From: Rotaria macrura
Lineage: Eukaryota > Rotifera > Eurotatoria > Philodinida > Philodinidae
Direction of reading: 5' to 3'
DNA length: 64,000 bases
Assembly: GCA_900239685.1 (NCBI GenBank)
Contig: OENT01000750.1
Coordinates: 1-64,000 of the forward strand
In this document: one piece after another, positions 23,612 to 35,442 of the stretch
Numbering within the stretch: the first letter of the stretch is position 1
Layout: each line of letters begins with the position of its first letter
Program-made: the position numbers and the translations under genes
The notes under the pieces: model-generated
What the model was told of the DNA's origin: nothing
Databases searched by the model: none
The model's input: only the letters and a program-made list of their open reading frames with translations

Positions 23612-25094
23612 GATGTTTGCTTGGTATTTGTATTGCTTCAAGACAGTATCTTTCACTTTATTTATTTCGCTTTTCCGTTCTTTCCAATTGTATTCTTTCC
23701 AACTTAAAGTATTATAGACGTAACGGAGTGAGTCATCGTTCGAATCTGTACGTTTATGTAAACATTACTAGTGTTCTTGTTCTACCTACGAATAAATTGA
23801 ATCATTTCGAAAATATTCTCCCATCATGGGAAGCTGCTTGTAAAGTTAGTCATATTTCCTATCGTCATGAAATAATATAAAAACAGGTGTGCAACTTGAC
23901 TCATCATGCAACTAAGAGAACAAAGTATTCACATAAATATTTATTTTGCACAAGAGAATAGTCACAAAAATGAACTGATAATATCAATAATGTTTATGAA
24001 CTAAGTGTTGGCTTCAGCTTTAACGTGAATTAAGTTTTACAAACATAAGTGCTAGAGTATTTATTCGATACCTACTTCGTAGGAATTATTTTTCAAAAAA
24101 ATTGAAAAGATTCATTCTTTTATGAAAAGACGTCTGAATTAAAGAGTACACTCGGTTTATCATTTCCGCTGGAAACAATAAAATAAAATGTCATAACTCT
24201 TCTAATTCATAGAATTAAGTTTACATTCTTTGTGAACATTTAAATCTATGCAATGCATAGATAGACAGACATCGATAGGGAGATAGTGAAAAGAAAATGT
24301 TGTAATTAAAGTTTGATTCATCTGAGATTTAATCGTATTTGAAAACTCTCAAAGAAATCCTTAAGTGAACTACATCGAGTTGTATTGGTACACTAGTCAA
24401 GAAGTTTCACTCTTATTTAGAAACCCGTCTATTGATGAAATGATATAAGACAATCTAAAATATGTTAATTTTACTTTCATCACGACTCAAGAAATAAACT
24501 CGTATTAACCATAGGTATTAATACAGTGGCGGCGGGAATATGGAGAAGAAGATCTTATCGCTGCTGATAGGAATATTAGTGGGGTTTTTTTGCAGAGTTG
24601 AACATTAATATGGCTCAGTTTTCTACAAAATCAAGAAATCAATTAAATAATTTTGTCCAGTTTTGAAGAACTTTGTAAAGGAAAGTTCTTCCAATCCAAG
24701 AGAATTTGAGTTTGTTGGAGAACAAAACCAAATTCACAGTCAACTAAATCCGGTAGATTCTCTATTTCACAAATCATTTGCACAATCATAGATATCGAAA
24801 TATAATTGCTTAGAAACACGACCAATTACTGTTTCAGAGAAGACTACTATAGACAATCATCGATGACAAAAATGCAATGAGAAGAATTCTTCTTTTCATT
24901 TAATCAAGATGCTAATTTTGTTCTTGTCAATCAATTGTTTCGATCGATCATCGTCCCTTAGTGATTTTTCAACTTCTTCTTCTCAGAATGTTTTTCTTTT
25001 ACTTCAACAAAACTTCATATTAAGAAAGAAATCTTTGAACAATATAAACTGTTCATTTCCTATCAATATCCATTTTAAATTTAAAATAAATGCG
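23612..25094. other. Intergenic region
   Basis: AT-rich DNA upstream of the dsRBD/PrimPol-zinc gene, with no recognised gene. A 60-codon minus-strand frame at 24643-24825 has no domain I know. Confidence 0.5.
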
Positions 25095-25658
25095 GAAACT
25101 TCGGACTTATGTCCGAGAGTTATGTGTACTTCAAAAAGTGAATGAGACAAATCAGTCATCCTAGAATGTATGCACGGATGAAGTATCTTGGTAAACCTTT
25201 TTGGGAAACTCCAAAACTACTGATCATCTCAGACATATCTAGGCAATTTTGTTTCTAGATGCAGTTTTTGGGCATTTGAGACCTTTTTGCAGCCAATTTT
25301 TTGTTAGAAAGCTGCGATTTGGTTCAAAACTAATATCAGATTCGGAATCAGCGTTAAAAACTGAGCCGATTTAAATACGTTATGGATAGTTGTGAGAAAA
25401 AAGTTTTTTTTGAAAAAATCCCTGTACCCCACCTCAGGGATTGCTTGGTGAAAAATGACAATTTTTTCAATAACTCAGCCATTTCTCGACGGATCCTTCT
25501 CATCTTCGAACTTGACCTAGATATTGATGAGACAATTCTGTGCACAAAATTTCAACTCAATCGAATGTAATTGTGAAGAGTTATCGAATAAACGGACGGC
25601 CGGACGGACACACTGACCGATTTTAGTAGTGTACTCACTTTTTGAGTACACAAAAAAA
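25095..25658. repeat. Interspersed repeat with hairpin ends, copy A (~565 bp)
   Basis: Nearly identical to 27830-28571. The left end carries a perfect hairpin, TCGGAC-TTAT-GTCCGA (25101-25116). The right end carries a perfect 9-bp-stem hairpin, GTGTACTCA-CTTTT-TGAGTACAC (25629-25651), followed by seven A. Just inside the left hairpin, GTGTACTTCAAAAAGTGA is an imperfect inverted copy of the right end. A central AATCCCTG/CAGGGATT pair can also fold. Short frames on both strands look incidental. No transposase and no clear target duplication are seen. Confidence 0.85.
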
Positions 25659-26791
25659 GTGAACACTTTTGGAATCATTGTTGATAGGAACAAGATAGAA
25701 GTCTAGAATTAAAAATCTTTACAAGAGGAAACTCTGGCAAACTTTCTTCGATCCAGCTACTGAGTTTCTAAAACAGAAGAACATACTGTTGTGTCAACAT
25801 TTTTGAATTTCAATATTTAATAGAGCATCATAATCGTTGGCTAAACTCCAATTAAGCATACTAATTTGGTACTAAAATTCTCAATCTTTCCTGAGTTAAA
25901 GACACTTTAATACATATTTTCAGCAGATTTTGAACAAAAAAGTGACCTTCTCAATCAAATATATCGTTGATTCCAAAAATACTCACCGTTCTATTAGTAT
26001 GAACTTGATGTTAGTTTGTATTCACTTCGTTTGTATCTCTTCAAAATTTCACTCGTTGACATGAATCAAGTGTTGCAAACTTTCTCAAAAAAAGTTTCCA
26101 ATTTTTTTCGTAGCTAAAATCACAATGGATAAGAGCTACTTCATTCATCGGGAAAACTTTGTCGATATAACGTTGAAAGACGATGTATCTCTGATTTGAA
26201 ATCTATTTTTTTATGATGATTTTTGTCGACGACATCAGACGAACACATTACTATGTATGTCAATGAGACGATATAGGTATTCTGCAGGAAAAATATCGAT
26301 TTTTAATTTTCTTGGAAATCATTCAAATTTTTATAGATTCAATTCCATATCATTGGATAATATGATGGTTAATCTTCGATCGTCAATCATTATATTCTAT
26401 TCGAACTGTATAATGAATTTTACTTTCAGTAATGATCGATGGAATCTATTAATTCACTATACAGAACACATTGTGATCTTCACTCAAATAAATCAATGAA
26501 TAGATTCTTGTTCGATGCTTTCAGCATATGAACAGTAGTATAATTGATACGGTTAGGATACTTTTGCCAAGTAATTTTGATGGTAAAATTAGAATCTTTT
26601 TGATCGTCACGTTTCAAGTAACCAACAACAATCAATATAATCAGTCTATCAATCAGATTATCGTTTGAAATAAAAAATCAAGTTAGAGTCTTGTTAAAAA
26701 GAACTTTTTAAAGTGTTTATTCACCCCTAAGTGCAATCATTTTCGAATATCACAACATGAAATTTAAAAAAGAAAAGACAGAAAAGAAGCA
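25659..26791. other. Intergenic region downstream of TBCB
   Basis: AT-rich spacer between repeat copy A and the TBCB stop codon. An 80-codon plus-strand frame at 26257-26499 has no recognisable domain. Confidence 0.5.
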
Positions 26792-29475
26792 TTATAATTC
26801 TTCTAAATCAACTTCAGGAAAATCGCCAACTGTAACTGAACTTGGCCGAACGAATGCACCATATTTATCCGGGCATTCAAAATATTTCTTGCCTTCAACA
26901 CTAAAATTTAGAATGAATGTAAAATGCATGTGTTCGGTTTTCAATGATTTCTATGAGTTGAATCTTACGAGCCATTGTTCTTGCCTAATGGTTCATCGTA
27001 ACGAATACCAATCCATACGCCTGGTTTAAAATGTACTTCACCTAGAAAATTTAGACTTTATTTTCTTTCTCTACTCGTTATGTGACTGAATCGATTTAAA
27101 CAATGAATACATATAGTTACATACCTTTGAACAGAACAGCTCCTCTTTTTGTCGGTTGCGTTGGAACCGTAACTTCACATCTATGATATATATATAAACG
27201 TACAAGAAATTTTTACCAAAAATAATTGCAACTATAAACTAACCGATCATTAATATTAATTTTATTTGCTAATTCCTCTTCGTGTTTTTCTTTTTCTTTT
27301 TCCTTTCTAGCATGCTCTTCTTGTGCCGTTGGATTATATTTACCAATTTTATTTTGTTGTAAAAATTGTCGTGCTGTATTTTTTTTTGCTGCATACTCTT
27401 CATTTGTTAATTCATATTTAGGAACATCAGTAGTATCATCAAACATATTCGCTTGTTTTAAATTTGTTTCTTCAACTTGTATAATCATTTTCGAGTGAAC
27501 ATCGTACGATCCTAATGTACGTTGATCATCATCAAGATCAAATAATTTTACACCTCGTTCATCATGAACATGAATTTTCATAGATTGAGTTTGTGCACCT
27601 GTTATCAATTCTAATTGATTCTAGAATTTAATACAAGAAACAAAAACAACAATTTTTTCTTTTTGTTTAATATTTCATCGAAATTTCTCAGTTGACGTAA
27701 ACGAGCAATAATAGATATTGAAGAAAAATCTTTGAGTCAAGATATAGAATTGAAAAACAACTATTGGATAAGTGTAGCCCAGCATTGTGAGATAGTATTT
27801 TAGAATGACTATTGTTATAAATAAAGGTGAAAACTTCGGACTTATGTCCGAGAGTTATGTGTACTTCAAAAAGTGAATGAGACAAATCAGTCATCCTAGA
27901 ATGTGTGCACGGATGAAGTATCTTGGTAAACCTTTTTGGGAAACTCCAAAACTACTGATCATCTCAGACATATCTAGGCAATTTTGTTTCTAGATGCAGT
28001 TTTTGTGCATTTGAGACCTTTTTGCAGCCAATGTTTTGTTAGAAAGCTGCGATTTGGTTCAAAACTAATATCAGATTCGGAATCAGCGTTAAAAACTGAG
28101 TCGATTTATATACGTTGTGGATAATTCTGAGAAAAAAGTTTTTTTTGAAAAAATCCCTGTACCCCACCTCAGGGATTGCTTGGTGAAAAATGACAATTNT
28201 TTTTTGGCGATGTTCTTTTAGAAAGCTCGATTTGGTTCAAAACTAATATCAGATTCGGAATCAGCGTTAAAAACTGAGTCGATTTATATACGTTGTGGAT
28301 AATTCTGAGAAAAAAGATTTTTTTGAAAAAATCCCTGTACCCCACCTCAGGGATTGCTTGGTGAAAAATGACAATTTTTTCAATAACTCAGCCATTTCTC
28401 GACGGATCCTTCTCATCTTCGAACTTGACCTAGATATTGATGAGACAATTCTGTGCACAAAATTTCAACTCAATCGAATGTAATTGTGAAGAGTTATCGA
28501 ATAAACGGACGGCCGGACGGACACACTGACCGATTTTAGTAGTGTACTCACTTTTTGAGTACACAAAAAAACCGATGAATTCATTTTTGTTTGGAGCAAA
28601 TCCTAACCGTATTGTCTCGTTTTGCTCTTCAATCATTTGAAGACAAATTAAAATCAACTGACTGAATGTTGGTAAATCATCTTGTCTTTAACATGCTTCA
28701 CCGTATACGATTATTCCATTCATGATGTATTTTTAAAGGTTATCACCATGTTTCAATTAGTTCTGTAAAGCTATCTATTGATAAAAACAAAACGTTTTGA
28801 AATCTTAACTCTCATATAAAATGTTGAACTCATCGTTCTTCAAGATTGCTATAGAAGTATATGTATGCTCCTGAATAATACTAGAAGAGATGCTTATGGT
28901 ACAAATGATAATAATTTATTACGAAATTCAACTGAGCAATTCAGTCTATTTCAATACATACATTATTGATCACAGTCTCTAGTTAAGAATGTCATATAAA
29001 AATAAGTGGGAACGCTCGAGTCATGTTAATAAATGCTATTCTACTGCACTATGATATCATTTTATCCATTGTCAACTTTAAAAAAAACATGTCAATATTG
29101 ATCACTTGGATAAGAAGATTGAACTAATAAAATATGTAATAAGGTATTAACGACTTTTACTCAAGGATGTACAGAGAAATCTTATAAAATGTGTCAGAAT
29201 TTAGTAATTTCTTCTCAAATTTCGTTAATTAATGGTAAAATCGATTCTAAATATTATATAATAACACATCTTTAACAGATGTATTGAATTTCTATGACTT
29301 CATTAAAAGACATGAACAAAATTAATTCTATAGATCGTTAGGTTTGAATCAATAGACATGTAATTCTTACTTTAAAATCTACGACATGCATTGATCGTTT
29401 AAAACGTCGAATAGCTACACTTGATACTATGTTATTTTTTATTGTAAATTCAACCATATCATCTCCCGTTGCCAT
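26792..29475 (-). CDS. TBCB: Tubulin-folding cofactor B
   Basis: Five exons (29475-29371, 27620-27244, 27180-27125, 27041-26969, 26900-26792) give 239 aa, close to the usual ~244. Residues 1-85 form the ubiquitin-like domain ([35 protein letters not shown]). Then comes the [18 protein letters not shown] segment and a charged helix ([12 protein letters not shown]). The CAP-Gly domain follows ([44 protein letters not shown]). The protein ends [11 protein letters not shown], matching the acidic C-terminus of the family. TBCB acts in the cytosol with TBCE in folding and disassembly of alpha-tubulin. The usual GKNDG motif reads GKNNG here. Intron 1 is 1750 bp and contains hairpin-repeat copy B; the other introns are 63-83 bp. 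Confidence 0.95.
27830..28571. repeat. Interspersed hairpin-ended repeat, copy B, with internal duplication
   Basis: The second copy of the 25095-25658 repeat, inside TBCB intron 1 in the same orientation. It has the same terminal hairpins (27836-27851 and 28542-28564) and the trailing A run. It is longer because a segment of about 160-180 bp (28039-28197) recurs at 28218-28380. The junction contains the only ambiguous base of the window (N at 28199). Confidence 0.88.
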
Positions 29476-29789
29476 TATAATGATCTATAAATAGAACTAT
29501 ATATTCTCTTGTCATTTGAATCTTGCAACAAAAGATTCTTTTCTTTTTCACTGTTTACTTTAAAAAAACGCTTATGTCTTCTTAGACTAGCAAAAGTAAA
29601 ATAATTAAAATACTCAAATTCAAGAATCACAAGTAAAAATATATACACAGATATTCTATAGAAAAATTGAGTATAGTTCAATGTAATACATGATTAAGTA
29701 TTGTTAACTGAAACATAAAAAAGAAATTTTTTATATTTTTAAAATATAAAGAAAAGAAAATTTTTCTATTACCATCTTGTGGTATTACA

Positions 29790-32700
29790 TGTTTTCGTCC
29801 TCGATTATTATTCGATTGATCGGTGGGTATACGATAATAATTAATCAATGGTTGCCATGCATTACCTGCAATCGTTTTACTATGTTGTAGTTTATCAAAA
29901 TAATCAAGACGATAATGTAACTTTAGATAAACACTAGTGAAGAGCTGTTTTCTTAAGTATTTACATTGCGTTTTTGTCTCGTTTCAAAAATTCCGAAGTG
30001 AATTCAGACAAAACTTCAAGAAACAGTATATTCGAACCGGATTGTATACAATCATCACGATTAAATGATGGTGTTAGAGCAAAATGCATACACTCTCTGA
30101 ATTGATTAAAAACAAAGCGTGAATATTTTTAGAAAAAGTTTTTGCTAAAAGTTAATATAGATATGATACCGATGAAGTGTAGCGAGTACTTCTCGTTATT
30201 TAGCCAGATCAAGAACAAACGATAGATTAAATCGACGAGCTAATTCCTAAAGAAAAAAAACATGAATAACTTATTGTTGATTGATATTTTCCATACTATG
30301 AATGGTGATACATCAACAGAAACGATGTAACCATTGCCAACTGCTTGTTGAGCAGTTACACAACCTTTATGTACCTACTGTACAAAAATTCGATGATCAA
30401 TTCTATCACTTGTTGTCTACATACAACCATAAGACTATAGGCCATTGTTTTAGCAGTATGAATTTTCGAAATATCACGAGTACACGTAAACGTATTTTTG
30501 ATAATCTCACCAAAATCATTGCTTTACTAAAGATAAACAAATCAAATCACTTACGAACTTAGATAATATTCAATAGGCGACACTACTGGTATTTATGAAT
30601 AATCGAATTTTAGATTTGAAACTTAATACAAACTAAATTCTCAATGGGATTAACTTTATTATTTCACAATTTAAATTCTTCTAGTATATTCTATCCTCAT
30701 TTTTTGAATATATGAACTGTGATTTAATACATGAAGACTTCGTTTCGTAAGATATTCTTTATTTTACTTTAGCATAATATTTAAGTATATTTATTGCAGC
30801 TTGTATTGGTAATACGTTGTGTACAATAAGCAGCAAGTAGGTTACGTTTTTTATGAAGTACTTCAATGTTAACTTATTCATTTTGATCTCTACGAAAATA
30901 GAATCCTTGAAAATCCTATGAACATTCAAATATATATATATATATATATTACTTTTAGGTTCCTCAGCATGAAATGCATATGTATTTAAAAATGAGATTT
31001 TCATTTATTTCAGCAATAAGTACTTGATAATATTAGAATTTTGATCAACTAAATGTAGACTCATACTTATCATCCAGTCACGTAATGTTGAATACCCATA
31101 ATAACATATTTGAGTACTCGCGTGTAACACTAGTTGGTGACACAAGGTACATAGTGTACGACTTCCCTTTAACAAGTTTTTAATTAGATTCTAAATAAGA
31201 AATATTAGATTGGTACATCTTTTCAAGAGAAGACTTTCACAATGCTCTAGTTCTGTTAGGTCAATCAATAGAGATTACCGAGTAATCTGATTGAAACATT
31301 AAAAGTTTATTCTATCTATGTAATATGAATTAAATAGTAATGAATAGACCAAGATCATTTTGAACTAACGCCTCGTGAAAGAATATCTTGGCAGATTTTG
31401 TTTTTATCCTTCGACGGTCATTACTACCAACTAGCTTCTTATATATATAGTTATATGGCTGTTAACACGCTTTTCTCTCTCTACATGAGTATGTTAACGA
31501 GCATTCGTTAATAGTCTTTTTCGGAAATTCTATTAATGAAGCTAATATTCTACTGATGGTTTAACTATCTAAGTAAAATAAATCAACAAAATATTAAATT
31601 TACATCCAATAGAAAAGAAAAATAAAACCCCTGTCTCATTACGAAACTTTATCTTCAGCTAAAGCTATATGAAATATGAAAATTTATGAGTACTATACTT
31701 TTCTTAATACAAATGAAAAACATTTTCGATAATAAAAGATTATGTATTTTCAAAGAAAAAAGATCATTTACCTTATCAAATTGTATATCTAACTGATATA
31801 ATCTCGAAAGTAAACTACGACTTGCAATACCAAAATATTGATCAACAATCAGTAAGAATAATAAATAAAAAGTTCAGTTGTCGTAGGACGATGTACATTA
31901 TCACTGAGCGCATGTAAGTTTGCATCACGATCACATCGTGTTGCTGTGTAAACTTCATAGTTAAAATGTATGGATATGTGTAATAAATGAATTAATTTAT
32001 CAGCATCAAAAATATACTAAATTTGTTGTGAAAAGAAGACATCAATGACATGTCCTTTTAGTTTTTCAAGAATCAATTCTTTTACCTTATTGAGCAATGC
32101 TGATCGTATACCAATAAAATGATCAGTTAGGACTTTTATTATCATCTTCTTTTTGTTTTTGTTCTTTCATTATTAATTTGAGAAATGAGAAAATAATATT
32201 TCAATCAAAATTGTAAGAAAATGTTGTTCGTATACTTTTCGATTAGCTTCTTCACGATCTATTGAACAATCACCTGTAGTAGCTTCACGTACACAACAAA
32301 CCATTATGTCAATTAGAAAATGTTCATGCTGATCATGGAGTGCTACGAACGAAATAATTCTTTGAACAAGATGATATTTACAAATTCAATATCTACGATC
32401 GTCTTCTCGATTGAATTATTACTTTATCATATAAAGTCGAGCCGATATATTTAAGATAAATATCATCAACAAACACTATCGAATACGTTATCATCTATTC
32501 ACTTATACAGAGATATCAAATATCAGGTACAATATCTCTAAAGAATGATTAATTTCCATAAGATAACTTGTTCATATAAAATAACTACATACCGATAACG
32601 ATGAATAAAAACACCTTTAAAAATAAAACTCATAAAACTTTTCATTTCCTTCAAGCCGTGAAAAAAACAACAGCTGAATTATTCACATTAAATGAATTCA

Positions 32701-35171
32701 TTGAATAAAACCTCTTGTCGTTTAGTTACTAATGTATCCAGTCGATCGGCAGCACAACGTACATTTGCTTTTAGCCGTTCAGCTTCATACTGTCATTGAC
32801 ATTGATGGACAAATTTAATTTTACCAGCTAGTGTTCCCGTATGACAGAAAGCACGTTCACAGGTGAATCAGATAATGCAATTAATAATGTAATGAGATTA
32901 TCAATCATATATTATTGTGTATGATGATTGTTTAATTAGTAATACAATGAATTCGACAAATGATGAACGAAATCTTTTATGTTGTATATTCAACTGTATC
33001 CTGAAAAGAAAATTAATTTTAGCTTATTATGAAATTGTTTATTGAACATAATTTTTCAATTAAAAATGTTAAGCGCATGATTTAGTTCTTATTTAGAGAC
33101 TAAGTTAATTATTTCAATACTCTATTATTTTCAATCTCAACTAAAAACTGCACTTAACTTTGAAGACAAAAATGTGAATAAACTCTTAGATCTAACATAT
33201 AATTTCTGTTCAAATAGAGTTAATTAAATGTGAAAATTTTCCATTCCTGTGTTATTTTCTTCGGATTAATCATGTGTTATTCCTATTTCCGTTGACATTT
33301 TATCTTTCGAGTACACGATAAATAAGTAAAATTATGTTTTAATAAATAAATTTAAGTGTTGTATGTTAAATTTAATCATATCTCTCGTGAACATCTACTA
33401 TCAGAAATTTCTTCATTGTTATGACACCTAATAAAGATCTATATATATTAAAACTATCCAATGAAGTACGGGCGCTGAAATAGTTTTTCCATCGGAGAAA
33501 ATGTAAAATTTTCTTGACTAGGACTACATCTATTCTAGTTCGATTTAAAAAAATATTAACATCGAACACCTTTTTTATATTGACGAATAATTTTTGTTTC
33601 TCAACTTCCTGATTGAATTCCGAGAAAAAAAATCGATTGTTATTCTTGCAAGACAACATTTACGGGTGACCATAGCAAAAAGAAAAGTGCTTTTTTTTTC
33701 AAACTATTCACGCAACTTGTTTTGTTTGACTAGTAAGTTTATTGCAACCAAGAGTAAAATCACTTCGACACGATTAATACTGTAAGTCATCGTTTATATT
33801 GATAGGATGACGATTACTATGATCTACTGATATTCGTTATGTAAATCAAGGAATTTCAGCACATCCAGCACTATAATTTATATATTCCATAATTCCAATT
33901 TAAATTGTACTTGTGCATTATCAGATAACTGAGAATTTCTGTTTAATTTTCGACATTCAATTGGGATTCGAGTAAAAGTAATTTCATCAAATTTAGTTGA
34001 AAATAATTCAAATCTTACTAAAAAGAAGCTGTTGTTTACATGCATTTCATTGAAAATTGGATGTATCTAATATATGAATTAATTAGTTTCTCTAGTATTA
34101 TCATTTCAACGAACTGTAATTGTTTTTTTTTGCTGGATAAACAATCATTTGTGTGGTGAAAACAAAAAATATATCTTGTACTGAGTGACGTATGCTAGAG
34201 TGGGCTTGTCTAGATCCATCCCAATCATCGGAACAAAGAAGAACGTAATCATTTTTATGATTGACAATAATTTGTATTAATTAATTTTCATAAGATTACA
34301 AAAGAAATCACTACCATCAACCGCACTCTTCCGGTAACGGTTCTATGTTATTTCAACTGCAAGAAAAATTAAATTGCTGACATATGATCTATTTACTTCT
34401 AGTCTACTTCAAACTATGTCAGTCTCAATTGAGAACATATCTTTGTGCTTTTCTTATTTGATAGTAATTATAAATTGAGAAAACGACACTGATGAATTAA
34501 AGTTCTATGAAAATTTTTAGCAGAGGAAAACAATTAATTACAACTTAATCCATCTGTTGAATTTCCTTCATGATGAACATCGAAAGAAAATAGATGCTAT
34601 GGTTTTTACTAATGAAGTATTGTCGATGAATTGTTTTCACGCAATCTCTAACGTACATTCCAAGAAAGCATTTTATCTGTACCATACATACCTCATATGT
34701 TTGCATGAAAAAAAAACAAGCTATTTTACCTCATGAAAATGTTCGGTTGTAAATCGTGTCACATCAACATGTTCCATTTTTAAATACATGCTTCATGTTA
34801 ATTTTCCTTTACAACCACTACTATCCAAAAATTTGCATTAGTTCAATGAATGCTTCATCATAGGAATCGATCCATTGATCAACGAATACTTGTAGATCTT
34901 GTCTTCTGATCAACGCTGGTTGGCTGATTATCAGTTCTCACTACCATCGAATAGTTATCAGATTGACTTAGTGCTGAAATCTTGCTTGTGATTATCTTCC
35001 ACCTCCACGTGAACGACGTTTTGATCGAACAACTTTCGACTTAAAATCTTCAGTTCCGTCATCATCATCATTTGACATTGTCGACATAATTGAAGGTGGT
35101 TCAATGAAATTATCTCCCAGTGAACGTTGAACATGTTGTCTCAACGAACGTGAACTGCTATGAGCTTTCAT
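29790..35171 (-). pseudogene. Decayed cohesin subunit SA/STAG (Scc3) gene
   Basis: Fragments colinear with STAG1/2 appear on the minus strand in the right order. An N-terminal Ser/Arg-rich peptide starts at 35171. VDQWIDSYDEAFIELMQIF and SGCKG lie near 34800-34900, and EHVDVTRFTTEHFHE near 34730-34775. MIDNLITLLIALSDS, AFCHTGTLAG, a stop, then QYEAERLKANVR and DTLVTKRQE cover 32710-32920. FKGVFIHRYR is near 32600, DIMVCCVREA near 32300, DADKLIHLLHISIHFNYEVY near 31990 and ELARRFNLSFVLDLAK near 30200, followed by TAA and REVLATLH. The final piece, near 29790-29930, is NAWQPLINYYR. In-frame stops, a frameshift near 32865 and missing central segments show it is non-functional. Scc3 is normally essential for cohesin loading, so an intact copy should exist elsewhere. 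Confidence 0.85.
30930..30950. repeat. (TA)n microsatellite
   Basis: An uninterrupted TA run inside the decayed STAG locus. Confidence 0.9.
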
Positions 35172-35442
35172 TTTTATTAGATATCTAAAATTTATATGAA
35201 CATTTATTTGACAACGAGAAAAAAAAATCCTTGATCCAGTACAGACTATACATATAAACGAAGATAAAATAGAAAATAAATAATATATATATATATATGT
35301 ATATTTGAATCTAATTACGACAAGCAGGCAAAAATGAAAATATCACATAGAAGGAAAATATATTCGGGTAAACAACAATAGTTTTCTTTTTTCGTTGATT
35401 TTGCATAGGAAACAATAATTCCACTTAGCTTTGATTTTTATT
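35172..35442. other. Spacer between the STAG relic and stonin
   Basis: AT-rich, with a short TA run near 35285-35298. No gene seen; it includes the 3' flank of the stonin gene. Confidence 0.5.

Noticed and set aside
25354..25570. Open frames on both strands inside repeat copy A, repeated in copy B
   Set aside because: Both strands are open because of the repeat's composition, and differences between copies do not favour synonymous sites; treated as repeat DNA, not genes.
25095..25658. Helitron assignment for the hairpin-ended repeat
   Set aside because: A terminal hairpin is present, but the CTRR 3' end and TC 5' start expected of Helitrons are not found at the shared boundaries.
30302..30562. 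86-codon plus-strand frame inside the STAG relic
   Set aside because: It opposes the strand of the relic, has no recognised domain and no supporting exons.
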